Assembly (NCBI GenBank): GCA_005889285.1
Contig: VBFF01000007.1
Location: forward strand, 1-9,529
Direction of reading: 5' to 3'
DNA from: Chloroflexota bacterium
GTDB lineage: Bacteria; Chloroflexota; Dormibacteria; CF-121
Length of the DNA: 9,529 bases
The position numbers and the translations under genes are program-made. This document shows positions 1-6,634 of the stretch, in pieces. Within the stretch, counting starts at the first letter, position 1, and the number at the start of each line of letters is the position of its first letter. Under the pieces are notes generated by a model. It did no database searches, was not told the origin of the DNA, and was given only the letters and a program-made list of their open reading frames with translations.

Positions 1-135
1 TGCCCTTCGCCAACGCCGACGGCTAGGCTGTCAGTTGTGCCGTCAATGACTGCATCAGCCGCTGCCTGTTACGGTCGGAGCCTTATCGGCCGCGACTCCG
101 TGGATTCCGTCCCCTAAGCTGGAGTTAAATCTGTC

Positions 136-447
136 ATGAGCATGTCTACAATTCGGTTGCGTCGTCCGCAAGGTGGATGGCGGGACCTTCTGAGGGCGTA
201 TCAGGTTCTGATCGATGAACAGAACGTCGGCCTAATTGGCCGTGGAGAGGTTAGGGAGATCAGTGTGACGCCCGGTATACACACTATCCGCCTGAAAATC
301 GATTGGTGCAGTAGCCGCGAACTACCGATAGAGATCAAAGCTGGCGAGGCAATCGGCTTCACATGCGCGGCCGGTTCGGCGTTGCGATTTTGGGACCCAT
401 TTGTGAATACTGGCAACTACATTCATCTGACCCGAAACGCCGACTAA
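136..447 (+). CDS. Small uncharacterised beta-rich protein
   Basis: A 103-residue protein with no signal peptide or membrane segment. Residues 20-80 alternate hydrophobic and polar residues like a small beta-sandwich. They carry a VLIDEQNVG turn (24-32), a GRGE turn (35-38), TPGIHTIRL (45-53), DWCSS (56-60) and KAGEAIGF (68-75). This order (a D-x-x-x-VG turn, then GE, PG-x-H, DW-x-S, GE and a late Cys) resembles small hypothetical proteins I have seen in high-GC bacteria. I cannot name the family or a function. The ATG at 136 is preceded by GGAG at 121-124, 11 bases away; an ATG at 142 is an alternative. It stands alone, divergent from the minus-strand housekeeping block. Coding is supported by the coherent protein pattern, not by recognised homology. 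Confidence 0.7.
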   Translation: MSMSTIRLRRPQGGWRDLLRAYQVLIDEQNVGLIGRGEVREISVTPGIHTIRLKIDWCSSRELPIEIKAGEAIGFTCAAGSALRFWDPFVNTGNYIHLTRNAD

Positions 448-817
448 AGAGTCGCTGGTCAGGACCACCTATCGTGGATCGCCTAATCTGCGACACCTCT
501 GGCGCGTCTCGTCGAGCGTCACCTAACCTTCGCCAGGCGTCGCCTGAACCCCACTAGTCGTATTCGCGGGCTTGGCCCGACCGCCCTCCACCGTCCCCTG
601 ATCCCTCTAAACGTCGATTTAAACGGGCTGACGACCGGCCTTTTGATGGATAGGAGGCAAGTCGCATCGCACGCGGCTCTCCAAAAAACTCAAGACTCGC
701 CCTAGGAGATTGGGCAAATCTCGGCACTCGGCGCGGTGCGGCGACGAGGGACATACTGAACTCAGCCTGCCCTGGGTGTATCGCTAGCTGCGCCGGATAA
801 TTGACTGCGGGTGGAAT
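448..817. other. Gene-free stretch between two small plus-strand genes
   Basis: I see no supportable gene, RNA, terminator or mobile element end here. A good Shine-Dalgarno-like AGGAGG lies at about 651-656, but no ATG, GTG or TTG follows at a usable distance. The reading frame after it is short and its composition is not protein-like. The stretch may be decayed coding DNA or simple spacer. Confidence 0.5.
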
Positions 818-1261
818 ATGTTGTTGGCTTTGCTAGACATGGCTCGCCTCCTACCGTCAGAGGCTCCAGACGACCAGATCCTCGGCTTGGTGGAAGAGTG
901 GATCGACCGCCTGGCTGAAGAGAGATACGACGACGCATTTCGTCTTGTGGCGGCCCGCTCACATTGGACTCCCGAACTTTTAAGGAAGGTAGTCGAAAGC
1001 TACGGTCTTGCTGGGCCTCATCCGAGCGGTGCAGTCTTCAAGGTAACTTCGCCACGGACCGCCCGCAAGTCCTCGACCAGTCCTGCATCTCATAACCGCT
1101 GGGTCCAACGCTGGATCACACCCAATTCGTCTAACGCCATCGGCATCGTGGAGTACGACCTGCCGATCAATGGCTCGTGGAGCGACTTAACGGCCCTATT
1201 TGATCTCAGGCTCGTAGGCTCGCAGCTCGCGTTAGAGCTCGACGACGTGCACGTGCTCTAA
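818..1261 (+). CDS. Uncharacterised small protein with a WSDLTA motif near its C-terminus
   Basis: A 147-residue soluble protein without signal peptide or membrane segment. Residues 17-45 look like two helices (DDQILGLVEEWIDRLAE then YDDAFRLVA), followed by WTPELLRKVVESYG (50-63) and PHPSG (67-71). A less ordered basic and serine-rich part (78-92) comes next. The C-terminal block has YDLPINGSWSDLTALFDLR (113-131) and ends LALELDDVHVL. The pattern of an alpha-helical N-terminus and a short beta C-terminus ending in a D-x-HV(L/M) strand looks conserved to me, but I cannot name the family with confidence. ATG at 818 has a GGTGG-like sequence only about 3 bases upstream, and ATG at 839 (MARLLPSEAP) is a possible alternative. 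Function unknown. Confidence 0.68.
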   Translation: MLLALLDMARLLPSEAPDDQILGLVEEWIDRLAEERYDDAFRLVAARSHWTPELLRKVVESYGLAGPHPSGAVFKVTSPRTARKSSTSPASHNRWVQRWITPNSSNAIGIVEYDLPINGSWSDLTALFDLRLVGSQLALELDDVHVL

Positions 1262-1309
1262 GGTCTTACCGTCAGATAAGCCGTCAACAACGCCTAGTCG
1301 CCCACTCCC

Positions 1310-1334
1310 CTGACCTCGGTCAGTAACACTGACC
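1310..1334. repeat. Overlapping inverted repeats sharing a central arm
   Basis: CTGACC (1310-1315), GGTCAG (1318-1323) and CTGACC (1329-1334) form two dyads that share the middle arm. One is CTGACC-tc-GGTCAG. The other is the perfect 7-bp GGTCAGT-aac-ACTGACC (1318-1334). The site lies 49 bases past the stop of the plus-strand gene at 1261 and between convergent genes. It could therefore be a terminator hairpin without a T-tract, or a protein-binding site. Confidence 0.6.
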
Positions 1335-1458
1335 GCCCATCTGGTTCACTGGCCGAATTCAAAACTGGCGGGGGCGCGACGGGAACGATCCGTCCGTCGA
1401 CATCGCCAAGGATGCCGACCAGCGGTTTTGAAGACCGTGGAGCCCACCTGAGCCCATG

Positions 1459-1475
1459 CACCCCCGTGCGGGGTG
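1459..1475 (-). terminator. Hairpin after thioredoxin, possible U-less terminator
   Basis: CACCCC (1459-1464) and GGGGTG (1470-1475) form a perfect 6-bp GC-rich stem with a 5-base loop. It begins 4 bases after the thioredoxin stop codon on the minus strand. No T-run follows, so it is not a classic Rho-independent terminator. Similar stem-only structures are often seen after genes in high-GC bacteria. Its position at the end of the fmdB-trx unit supports a 3'-end role. Confidence 0.35.
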
Positions 1476-1479
1476 AAGG

Positions 1480-1809
1480 TTAAAGGACGGCGTCGATCTT
1501 CTGTTTGAGGTAGGCCTTTGGTTTGTAGCCCACGATCCGCTCCGCCGGCTTGCCGCCTTGGAACAGGATCAGCGACGGGATGCTGAGCACGCCGAACTTC
1601 GAGGCGGTGATAGGGTTCGCATCCACGTCGAGCTCGGCGACCACGACCCTCCCCTCGTACTCGACGGCGAGCTGCTCAACCAGGGGTTTCAGCATCTTGC
1701 AGGGCGCACACCAGGTCGCCCAGAAATCGAGTAGGACAAGTTGCGTCGAGGCGCCGACGGTCGTTTCGAAATTCTGGTCGGTGACCTGGACGATGTTCTT
1801 TGTCGTTAT
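1480..1809 (-). CDS. trxA: Thioredoxin with apparent AUA start
   Basis: Cytoplasmic thiol-disulfide oxidoreductase of the thioredoxin fold. From the ATA at 1809-1807 the protein is 109 residues, the usual length. It begins I(M)TTKNIVQVTDQNFE, then DFWATWC34-A-P-C37, and has the cis-proline loop SIP78SLILF. The active site reads CAPC rather than the usual CGPC. The frame is open up to a TGA about 30 bases farther upstream. It contains no ATG, GTG, TTG or CTG before M39, which lies after the active site, so the real start cannot be a normal codon unless the base is wrong. AAGGAG sits 4 bases before the ATA, and ATA overlaps the fmdB stop as ATAA. A single G would make the usual ATGA coupling. 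It is likely co-translated with fmdB. Identity is sure; the start is not. Confidence 0.93.
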   Translation of the reverse strand: MTTKNIVQVTDQNFETTVGASTQLVLLDFWATWCAPCKMLKPLVEQLAVEYEGRVVVAELDVDANPITASKFGVLSIPSLILFQGGKPAERIVGYKPKAYLKQKIDAVL

Positions 1810-2129
1810 GCGGCTCCTTCTTCGGTACTTGTTTTCTCTTCAGTTTTAGCAGGCGGCGGTGCGGTTGGCTTAGAGCTGCCGGCCTTCGTCCCCGAATCAG
1901 TCTTGGTGTCGGTTTTGGCGCCGTCCGCCGGGGTGGCGCTGCCGTCGCTGCTCGCGCCTCGGGAGTCGGTCTTGTAGAATCCGCCGCCCTTGAAAATGAT
2001 GCCCACCGGGTAGAAGACGCGGGTCACCGGCGCGCCGCACTCGGGGCACTGCGTCAGCGGTGGCTCGGTGATGCGCTGCTGGATCTCGAAGTGGTGACCG
2101 CGGCTGCAGCGGTATCCATAGACGGGCAT
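1806..2129 (-). CDS. FmdB-family zinc ribbon protein with long hydrophilic tail
   Basis: A 107-residue protein. Residues 1-52 match the FmdB/CxxC regulatory-type zinc ribbon: MPVYGYRCSRGHHFE at the start, CPECG at about 28-32, then VFYPVGIIFKGGGFYKTD. The first knuckle is the C-x3-H form (CSRGH) instead of C-x2-C, a variant I recognise from other high-GC FmdB proteins. Zinc binding still looks possible. Residues 55-107 are low-complexity Ser, Thr, Lys, Pro and Ala with mixed charge and no predicted fold. The biochemical role of this family is poorly known, and the name comes from a putative amidase-operon regulator. It precedes thioredoxin with overlapping stop/start, so the two form one unit. 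ATG at 2129 has no clear Shine-Dalgarno site and follows a TATAAG box by 11 bases. Confidence 0.9.
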   Translation of the reverse strand: MPVYGYRCSRGHHFEIQQRITEPPLTQCPECGAPVTRVFYPVGIIFKGGGFYKTDSRGASSDGSATPADGAKTDTKTDSGTKAGSSKPTAPPPAKTEEKTSTEEGAA

Positions 2130-2140
2130 TTGTCGATTAA

Positions 2141-2146
2141 CTTATA
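2141..2146 (-). promoter_or_regulatory. Putative -10 box for fmdB-trx
   Basis: TATAAG on the minus strand ends 11 bases before the fmdB ATG, in the 56-base gap after the RHH gene. The best -35 at 17 bases spacing is the weak TTTTCT. The distance fits a leaderless or near-leaderless transcript, consistent with the missing Shine-Dalgarno site. Confidence 0.35.
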
Positions 2147-2185
2147 CCCGGTTTGCCGCCTCGAGAAAACGCTGAGCTCCGGCGA

Positions 2186-2479
2186 TCAGTTGATCCAGAG
2201 CTTGCTTTTGGGGCGCGGCTCCTCGACCGCCGGATCGGTAAAGTCGCCCGGCTGCAGCAGGCCGCTCTGCATCATCTCCGCGACCCGGTCGAAAAAGGCT
2301 TCGTCGGGGCTGGCGGACTCGACGGCTGGGCCAGGTCCCTCGGCGAGGAACTGCTGGACGGCGGCGCAGATCAGCTCGCTGCGGCTCTGCGGCGAGACAG
2401 CCGTGACCCGGTTGAGCGCATCGACGAGGGCGTCTGGCATGTAGATCACGATGCGCTTTCCGCTCATCAGTCCCAGCAT
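2186..2479 (-). CDS. Ribbon-helix-helix (CopG/Arc-like) DNA-binding protein
   Basis: A 97-residue protein from the ATG at 2479. Residues 8-45 show the ribbon-helix-helix pattern: a short beta strand KRIVIYMP, helix DALVDALNRVTAV, then SPQSRSELICAAVQQFLAE. Dimers of such proteins insert the strand into the major groove and usually repress their own operon or act as antitoxins. The remainder (50-97) is an acidic tail that may bind a partner. No toxin gene is adjacent: upstream is the DUF1015 gene and downstream fmdB. GGAGG lies 10 bases before this ATG. MSGKRIV at 2467 is an alternative start. The target is unknown; autoregulation of the 2480-2553 gap or the fmdB promoter is possible. Confidence 0.8.
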   Translation of the reverse strand: MLGLMSGKRIVIYMPDALVDALNRVTAVSPQSRSELICAAVQQFLAEGPGPAVESASPDEAFFDRVAEMMQSGLLQPGDFTDPAVEEPRPKSKLWIN

Positions 2480-2553
2480 AGTAGCCAAGCCTCCGGCTCC
2501 GGGCAAGCCAAATCGGCTCACGAAAATGAAACAAAGCAACCGATCAAATGCAT

Positions 2554-3837
2554 TTAGACCCGGATCTCGGCCGACAGGGGGTTGAAGACGATCCCGGAGG
2601 CTGGCTTTGGAAAGAAATACGTCGATTTCTGGGGCATCACCTGGCCCGCCCGCGCGACCTCGACCACGTTAGAGACCGCGGGAGGCCGCAGCAAAAAGGC
2701 GGCCTGGCCGGCTCCGGTTTCAACGCGATCGAGCAGCGTCGCGACGTCCCGTGAGTAGCTAAGGTAGCGCTCCGACTCCAGTTCGTCCGGTTCCAGGCCC
2801 AGCTCTCGCTGCAAGATTTCGCGGTGGAGGACCGACACGTCGAGGCGGGAGACCGGATCTGCGGCATCGGCTGAGCCGATGTCGACGGTGGCGCGGGTGC
2901 TGGTGACCGCGATGCCGATGCGGTGACTCGCCGTGGGTTCTTGCATGGCCGCCAGCAGCTCCGCACGGTCGCGGCGCGGGATCACACGATGGCGTCGGGC
3001 CAGCCTGTCGACCAGCGCGGGATCGAAGCGCTCGAAGTCATGCAGCAGCCGGTGCGTGGGCAGGATCGTCAGCCCAGGGTCCGCCATATCCACGAGCAGC
3101 ATCAGCACATAGTTGAAGGCGGCGTCGGGCGGCGCTTCTGGGTGATCGACACGTTGCTTGTTGCGGAAATTCAGTGCCGTCTCGTACCGATGGTGCCCAT
3201 CGGCAATGTAGAGCCGAGACGTGCGAAAGACCTCTGCCAGTTCATGAAAGCGCTCCGCTCCCCTGATCGACCAAATCGTGTGCTGATCGCCGTCTTCACC
3301 GGTGATGGACAGGCGGGGTGACTCCGCCACGGCCGTTGCGATGACCGGGCGAACGGCCGATTGGGGATCCTCGTAGAGCGCGAAGACCGGGCTAAGGTTG
3401 GCCACGACCGCGCGCGTGAGCGACAGCCGGTCCGCCTTGGCGCGCGCGTGCGTTTGCTCGTGCGGAAGGACGCCCCGTCCAAACGGTTCGAGCTCGACCA
3501 CCCCGAGGATCCCCTGCCGCTCCCGCTGCCGGCCATCGGTGGGGTCGACAAATCGGTGACGGTAGACATGGAGACCGGGACTCGATTCCCGGTGCAGGAT
3601 GCCGTCCGCGAGCCACTGTCGGAAGAAGGCGGCCGCCCGCGTGTACTTGTTGTCCTCCGGCGTGTCCGCGGCATGGACTTCGCCCGCGATCAGCCGCACC
3701 ACGTTGTGCGGATCCTGCTGGTAATAGCGGCGCTGGTCCGCGGGGCTGATGACATCGTAGGGCGGCGCGACAACGCGGGACAGGTCGACGCGGTGCGGGT
3801 CGTAGAAAATCCCCTGAAACGGACGAACCGTCGCCAA
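2554..3837 (-). CDS. DUF1015 family protein (COG4198-like)
   Basis: A 427-residue cytoplasmic protein of normal length for the family. Recognisable parts are MATVRPFQGI at the start, VAPPYDVIS (23-31), NVVRLI (45-50), GVLPHEQTHARAKADRL (122-138), NLSPVFALY (147-155), LYIADGHHRYETAL (209-222) and VDMADPGLTILPTHRLL (249-265). The DGHHR block (213-217) resembles the nucleotide or phosphate-binding motif of the ParB/sulfiredoxin superfamily, which includes the free-serine kinase SerK. The family has no settled function. It starts at a TTG 6 bases after the serA stop without a clear Shine-Dalgarno site, so translational coupling is likely. DUF1015 genes are, to my knowledge, often beside serA in other bacteria, which suggests a role in serine or phosphoserine metabolism; that is inference. 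Confidence 0.92.
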   Translation of the reverse strand: MATVRPFQGIFYDPHRVDLSRVVAPPYDVISPADQRRYYQQDPHNVVRLIAGEVHAADTPEDNKYTRAAAFFRQWLADGILHRESSPGLHVYRHRFVDPTDGRQRERQGILGVVELEPFGRGVLPHEQTHARAKADRLSLTRAVVANLSPVFALYEDPQSAVRPVIATAVAESPRLSITGEDGDQHTIWSIRGAERFHELAEVFRTSRLYIADGHHRYETALNFRNKQRVDHPEAPPDAAFNYVLMLLVDMADPGLTILPTHRLLHDFERFDPALVDRLARRHRVIPRRDRAELLAAMQEPTASHRIGIAVTSTRATVDIGSADAADPVSRLDVSVLHREILQRELGLEPDELESERYLSYSRDVATLLDRVETGAGQAAFLLRPPAVSNVVEVARAGQVMPQKSTYFFPKPASGIVFNPLSAEIRV

Positions 3838-3843
3838 GGGGAC

Positions 3844-5418
3844 TTAGAGGCTGACGGAAAGCACGTCAGCCATTCCGGGAATCCGGCGGATGTCCGCCAG
3901 GATCGACTCCGGGACCGGGTCATCAACCGAAACAATCATCACCGCGTCGCCGCGCGGGCGGTCGCGGCCCACCTGCATGCTGGCAATGTTGATGTTGTTC
4001 TGTCCGAGGAAGGTCCCGATGGCGCCGATGATGCCCGGGCGGTCGGCGTGCCAGCTCATCAAGAAAGTGCCCTCTGGTACCAGGTCGATCCGGAAATCGT
4101 TGAAGGTGACGATGTGCGGCTCGTTCAGCAGCAGCGTGCCGCCCACCCGCGTGGTGCCGTGCTCGCCGACGGCCTGCAGACTGATGAGGTTGGCGAACTC
4201 GCTCGCGCGGGCGCCACGTTGCTCGACCACCGTGATCCCATGAGCGGCCGCGACCGTCCGCGCGTTGACCGGATTGACGCGCTCGGCGCTGAAGCGGCTG
4301 AGAAACGCCGTCAGCAGCGCGGCGGTCAGCACTGAGCAGTCGTAATTGGCGATCTCGCCGGCGTAGTCGACGTGGATCCGAGACGCCGGCTGCCGCCCGA
4401 CCTGGGCGTAGAAACGGCCGATGCCCTCGGCAACCGGGATGAACGGTCGCAGGAACGCCATGGCCTCCGGAAGGGCGACGGGAGCATTGAGAGAGAAGCG
4501 GGGCAGGCCGCCGTCGAGGACCGCGATCACCTGCTCGGTGATCTCGAGTGCCACGCTGATCTGCGCTTCCTCGGTCGAGGCACCCAGGTGCGGCGTCGTG
4601 ATCACCTGCGGCATCGACAGCAGCGGGTTCTCCCCCGGAGGCTCCTGCTCGAAAACGTCGATCGCCGCGCCGGCGACCTGGCCATCGCGGAGCGCGTCCC
4701 GTAGCGCCGATTCGTCGACGATCCCGCCGCGGGCGACATTGATCAGCCGCATACCTGGCTTGGTTCGGGCAAGAGCCCCGGCATCGACGAGGTGATGGGT
4801 TTCCCGCGTCAATGGCACGTGCAGGGTGATCACGTCCGCCTCTGACATCAGATCGTTGAAAGGGACCAGCTTGACGTTGAGCTGGGAGGCGCGCTCCTCA
4901 GACGACACCGGGTCGGTCGCGATGACGCGCATTCCGAATGCCTGCGCCCGGTGGGCGACTTCGCGGCCGATGCTCCCCAGGCCGACGACACCCAGGACCT
5001 TATCCCGAAGTTCGAATCCCAGGAAACGGGAGCGCTCCCAGCGGCCGGCCTTGACCGCCTGGTCTGCCTGCGGGATGTGGCGCGCCAGCGCCAGCATCAT
5101 CGCCATCGTGTGCTCGGTGGCGGCGATCGTGTTGCCGGAGGGTGCATTGACGACCAGCACGCCGGCACGGGTAGCGGCCTCGACATCGATGTTGTCCACG
5201 CCAGCGCCGGCTCGCCCGATGACCTTGAGGCGGGTGCCCGCTTGAATGACGCTGGCATCGACCCTCGTCTCGCTCCGCACGATGAGGGCGTCGTACTCGG
5301 GAATGCGGGCGACCAGCGAGGCGGGGCTCTGCTTCAAGTGAACGTCAACCTCGGCATGCTCGCGCAGCCGAGCGATCCCCGCTTCCGCGATCGGATCGGC
5401 GACGAGGACGCGCGGCAC
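3844..5418 (-). CDS. serA: D-3-phosphoglycerate dehydrogenase
   Basis: Catalyses NAD-dependent oxidation of 3-phosphoglycerate to 3-phosphohydroxypyruvate, the first step of serine synthesis. The 524-residue length matches the long SerA type: split substrate domain (about 1-97 and 281-312), Rossmann domain, an intervening ASB-like domain and a C-terminal ACT domain (about 452-524). The Rossmann motif is GLGSIG (146-151). Catalytic residues are visible as R230 in NVARGG, E259 in DVFEQEP and H277 in TPHLGAST. The ACT region (HADRPGIIGAIGTFLGQ, then NINIASMQVGR) implies serine or other effector control. The chosen GTG at 5418 gives the conserved start VPRVLVADP and lies 5 bases after the aminotransferase stop, so the two are co-expressed. 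The frame stays open far upstream, but that part is the aminotransferase gene read out of frame. Confidence 0.97.
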   Translation of the reverse strand: MPRVLVADPIAEAGIARLREHAEVDVHLKQSPASLVARIPEYDALIVRSETRVDASVIQAGTRLKVIGRAGAGVDNIDVEAATRAGVLVVNAPSGNTIAATEHTMAMMLALARHIPQADQAVKAGRWERSRFLGFELRDKVLGVVGLGSIGREVAHRAQAFGMRVIATDPVSSEERASQLNVKLVPFNDLMSEADVITLHVPLTRETHHLVDAGALARTKPGMRLINVARGGIVDESALRDALRDGQVAGAAIDVFEQEPPGENPLLSMPQVITTPHLGASTEEAQISVALEITEQVIAVLDGGLPRFSLNAPVALPEAMAFLRPFIPVAEGIGRFYAQVGRQPASRIHVDYAGEIANYDCSVLTAALLTAFLSRFSAERVNPVNARTVAAAHGITVVEQRGARASEFANLISLQAVGEHGTTRVGGTLLLNEPHIVTFNDFRIDLVPEGTFLMSWHADRPGIIGAIGTFLGQNNINIASMQVGRDRPRGDAVMIVSVDDPVPESILADIRRIPGMADVLSVSL

Positions 5419-5423
5419 CGGGC

Positions 5424-6596
5424 TCAGGCGACGAGGCTGGGCTCGGAGGACTGCAGGGCGCGGCGCGCGGCGGTGAGCGCGGCGCCCCGGGTGACGAGGT
5501 GTCCCTGCGCCTCCAGGCCGCGTTCCAGCGCTTCGACGGTGGCGACGACATCGGGCTCGTACACGGCGCCGAGGTGACCGATGCGGAAAATCTTGCCGGA
5601 TAGTTTGCCCTGCCCCTCTCCGACGATTAGGCCGAGTTCCCGCCAGGTCTTGAAGACCGCCTCTGACTTCTCGCCCATCAGCGCGTCGGGAAAATAGACG
5701 GCCGTGACCGTGGGCGACGCGACCTCTGGCGAACTGGCGAGCAGGCGCAAGCCGAGCGCTCCGGCGGCAGCGCGGAATGCGGCCGCCACACGCAAGTGCC
5801 GTTGAAAAATCGCCGGCAGGCCTTCCTCGCGCATCATCAGGAGCGCCTCGCGCAATCCAAAGAGGATGCTGACGGCCGGCGTGGTGAAGGTCATGCCCTT
5901 GGCTTGCATCTTTTTGGCGCGATCCCAATCGAAATAGAAGCGCGGCGAGCGCGCTTTCGCCTGCCGCGCCCAGGCGGCCTTGCTCACACTGAGCATCGTC
6001 ACGCCCGGCGGCAGCATCCATCCCTTCTGCGACGCCGTGATCGCGACGTCGACGCCCCAGCGATCAACCGGCAGATCGATGGAGCCGATGGAGCTGACGC
6101 CGTCCACCACCAACAGGCGATTGTGACGCTTGACGACCGCAGCCAGGGAATGGAGCGGGTTCGTCACTCCCGTCGAGGTCTCGTTGTGGGTGATCAGCAC
6201 GGTGGCGATGTCCGGCTCGCGGCCGAGCAGGGCGTCCAGGTCCTCGGGATCGGCCGCCTCGCCCCAGGGCAGGGTCAACCGGGCGACGTCCGCGCCGAAG
6301 GCCTCGGCCAGGTCGGCGAAGCGATCACCGAAGGCACCGATGGTGACGGCGAGCACGCGCTCGCCCGGTGAGACGACGTTGGCGATGGCGCTCTCCAATC
6401 CGCCGGTGCCGCTCGCCGGAAAGATCAACATGTCGTTCTCGGTCTGGAAGGCCCAGCGCAGACCGGCTTCCAGCTCGGGAAGGAGGGCCCTGAACTCCGG
6501 GCCACGGTGGTTGATCATGGGGGCCGCCATTGCCCGCTGCACGCGCTCGGGAACGGGGGTCGGTCCGGGAATCCGCAACTGGGGGGGCTGAATCAT
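5424..6596 (-). CDS. Class V aminotransferase (alanine-glyoxylate / serine-pyruvate type), probable serine pathway transaminase
   Basis: A 390-residue PLP enzyme of aminotransferase class V. It opens with RIPGPTPVPERV (8-19), has ASGTGGLESA (61-70), LITHNETSTG (134-143), VVDGVSSIGS (163-172) with cofactor-binding D165, the Schiff-base lysine K191 in SQKGWMLPPG, and GKIFRIGHLG near the C-terminus. This is the alanine-glyoxylate/serine-pyruvate subfamily rather than classic SerC. Lying 5 bases upstream of serA, it probably transaminates 3-phosphohydroxypyruvate, as proposed for similar enzymes in organisms without SerC. That role is inference; glyoxylate or pyruvate activity is the alternative. 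ATG at 6596 gives the family-typical start. There is no strong Shine-Dalgarno site, and TAAGCT ends 7 bases upstream, as in a leaderless transcript. The gene lies 38 bases after the amidase stop. Confidence 0.93.
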   Translation of the reverse strand: MIQPPQLRIPGPTPVPERVQRAMAAPMINHRGPEFRALLPELEAGLRWAFQTENDMLIFPASGTGGLESAIANVVSPGERVLAVTIGAFGDRFADLAEAFGADVARLTLPWGEAADPEDLDALLGREPDIATVLITHNETSTGVTNPLHSLAAVVKRHNRLLVVDGVSSIGSIDLPVDRWGVDVAITASQKGWMLPPGVTMLSVSKAAWARQAKARSPRFYFDWDRAKKMQAKGMTFTTPAVSILFGLREALLMMREEGLPAIFQRHLRVAAAFRAAAGALGLRLLASSPEVASPTVTAVYFPDALMGEKSEAVFKTWRELGLIVGEGQGKLSGKIFRIGHLGAVYEPDVVATVEALERGLEAQGHLVTRGAALTAARRALQSSEPSLVA

Positions 6597-6634
6597 GCGC
6601 CCTAGCTTACCGTCCGGCCCGCGCTGACGGCCGC

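Noticed and set aside
1..26. Possible end of a plus-strand gene (PFANADG then TAG)
   Set aside because: Only seven codons are visible, which cannot be told from chance.
651..790. Good AGGAGG followed by an open frame of about 44 codons
   Set aside because: There is no ATG, GTG or TTG at a usable distance (only ATC), and the translated composition is not convincing.
2142..2534. Alternative minus-strand frame across the RHH gene
   Set aside because: It overlaps the RHH gene in another frame, is arginine-rich and shows no domain. The RHH frame shows a clear DNA-binding fold.
3361..4335. Long open frame on the plus strand opposite serA and DUF1015
   Set aside because: It is antisense to two clearly recognised genes, is rich in Arg, Asp and Val, and shows no family motif. 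It is a high-GC shadow.
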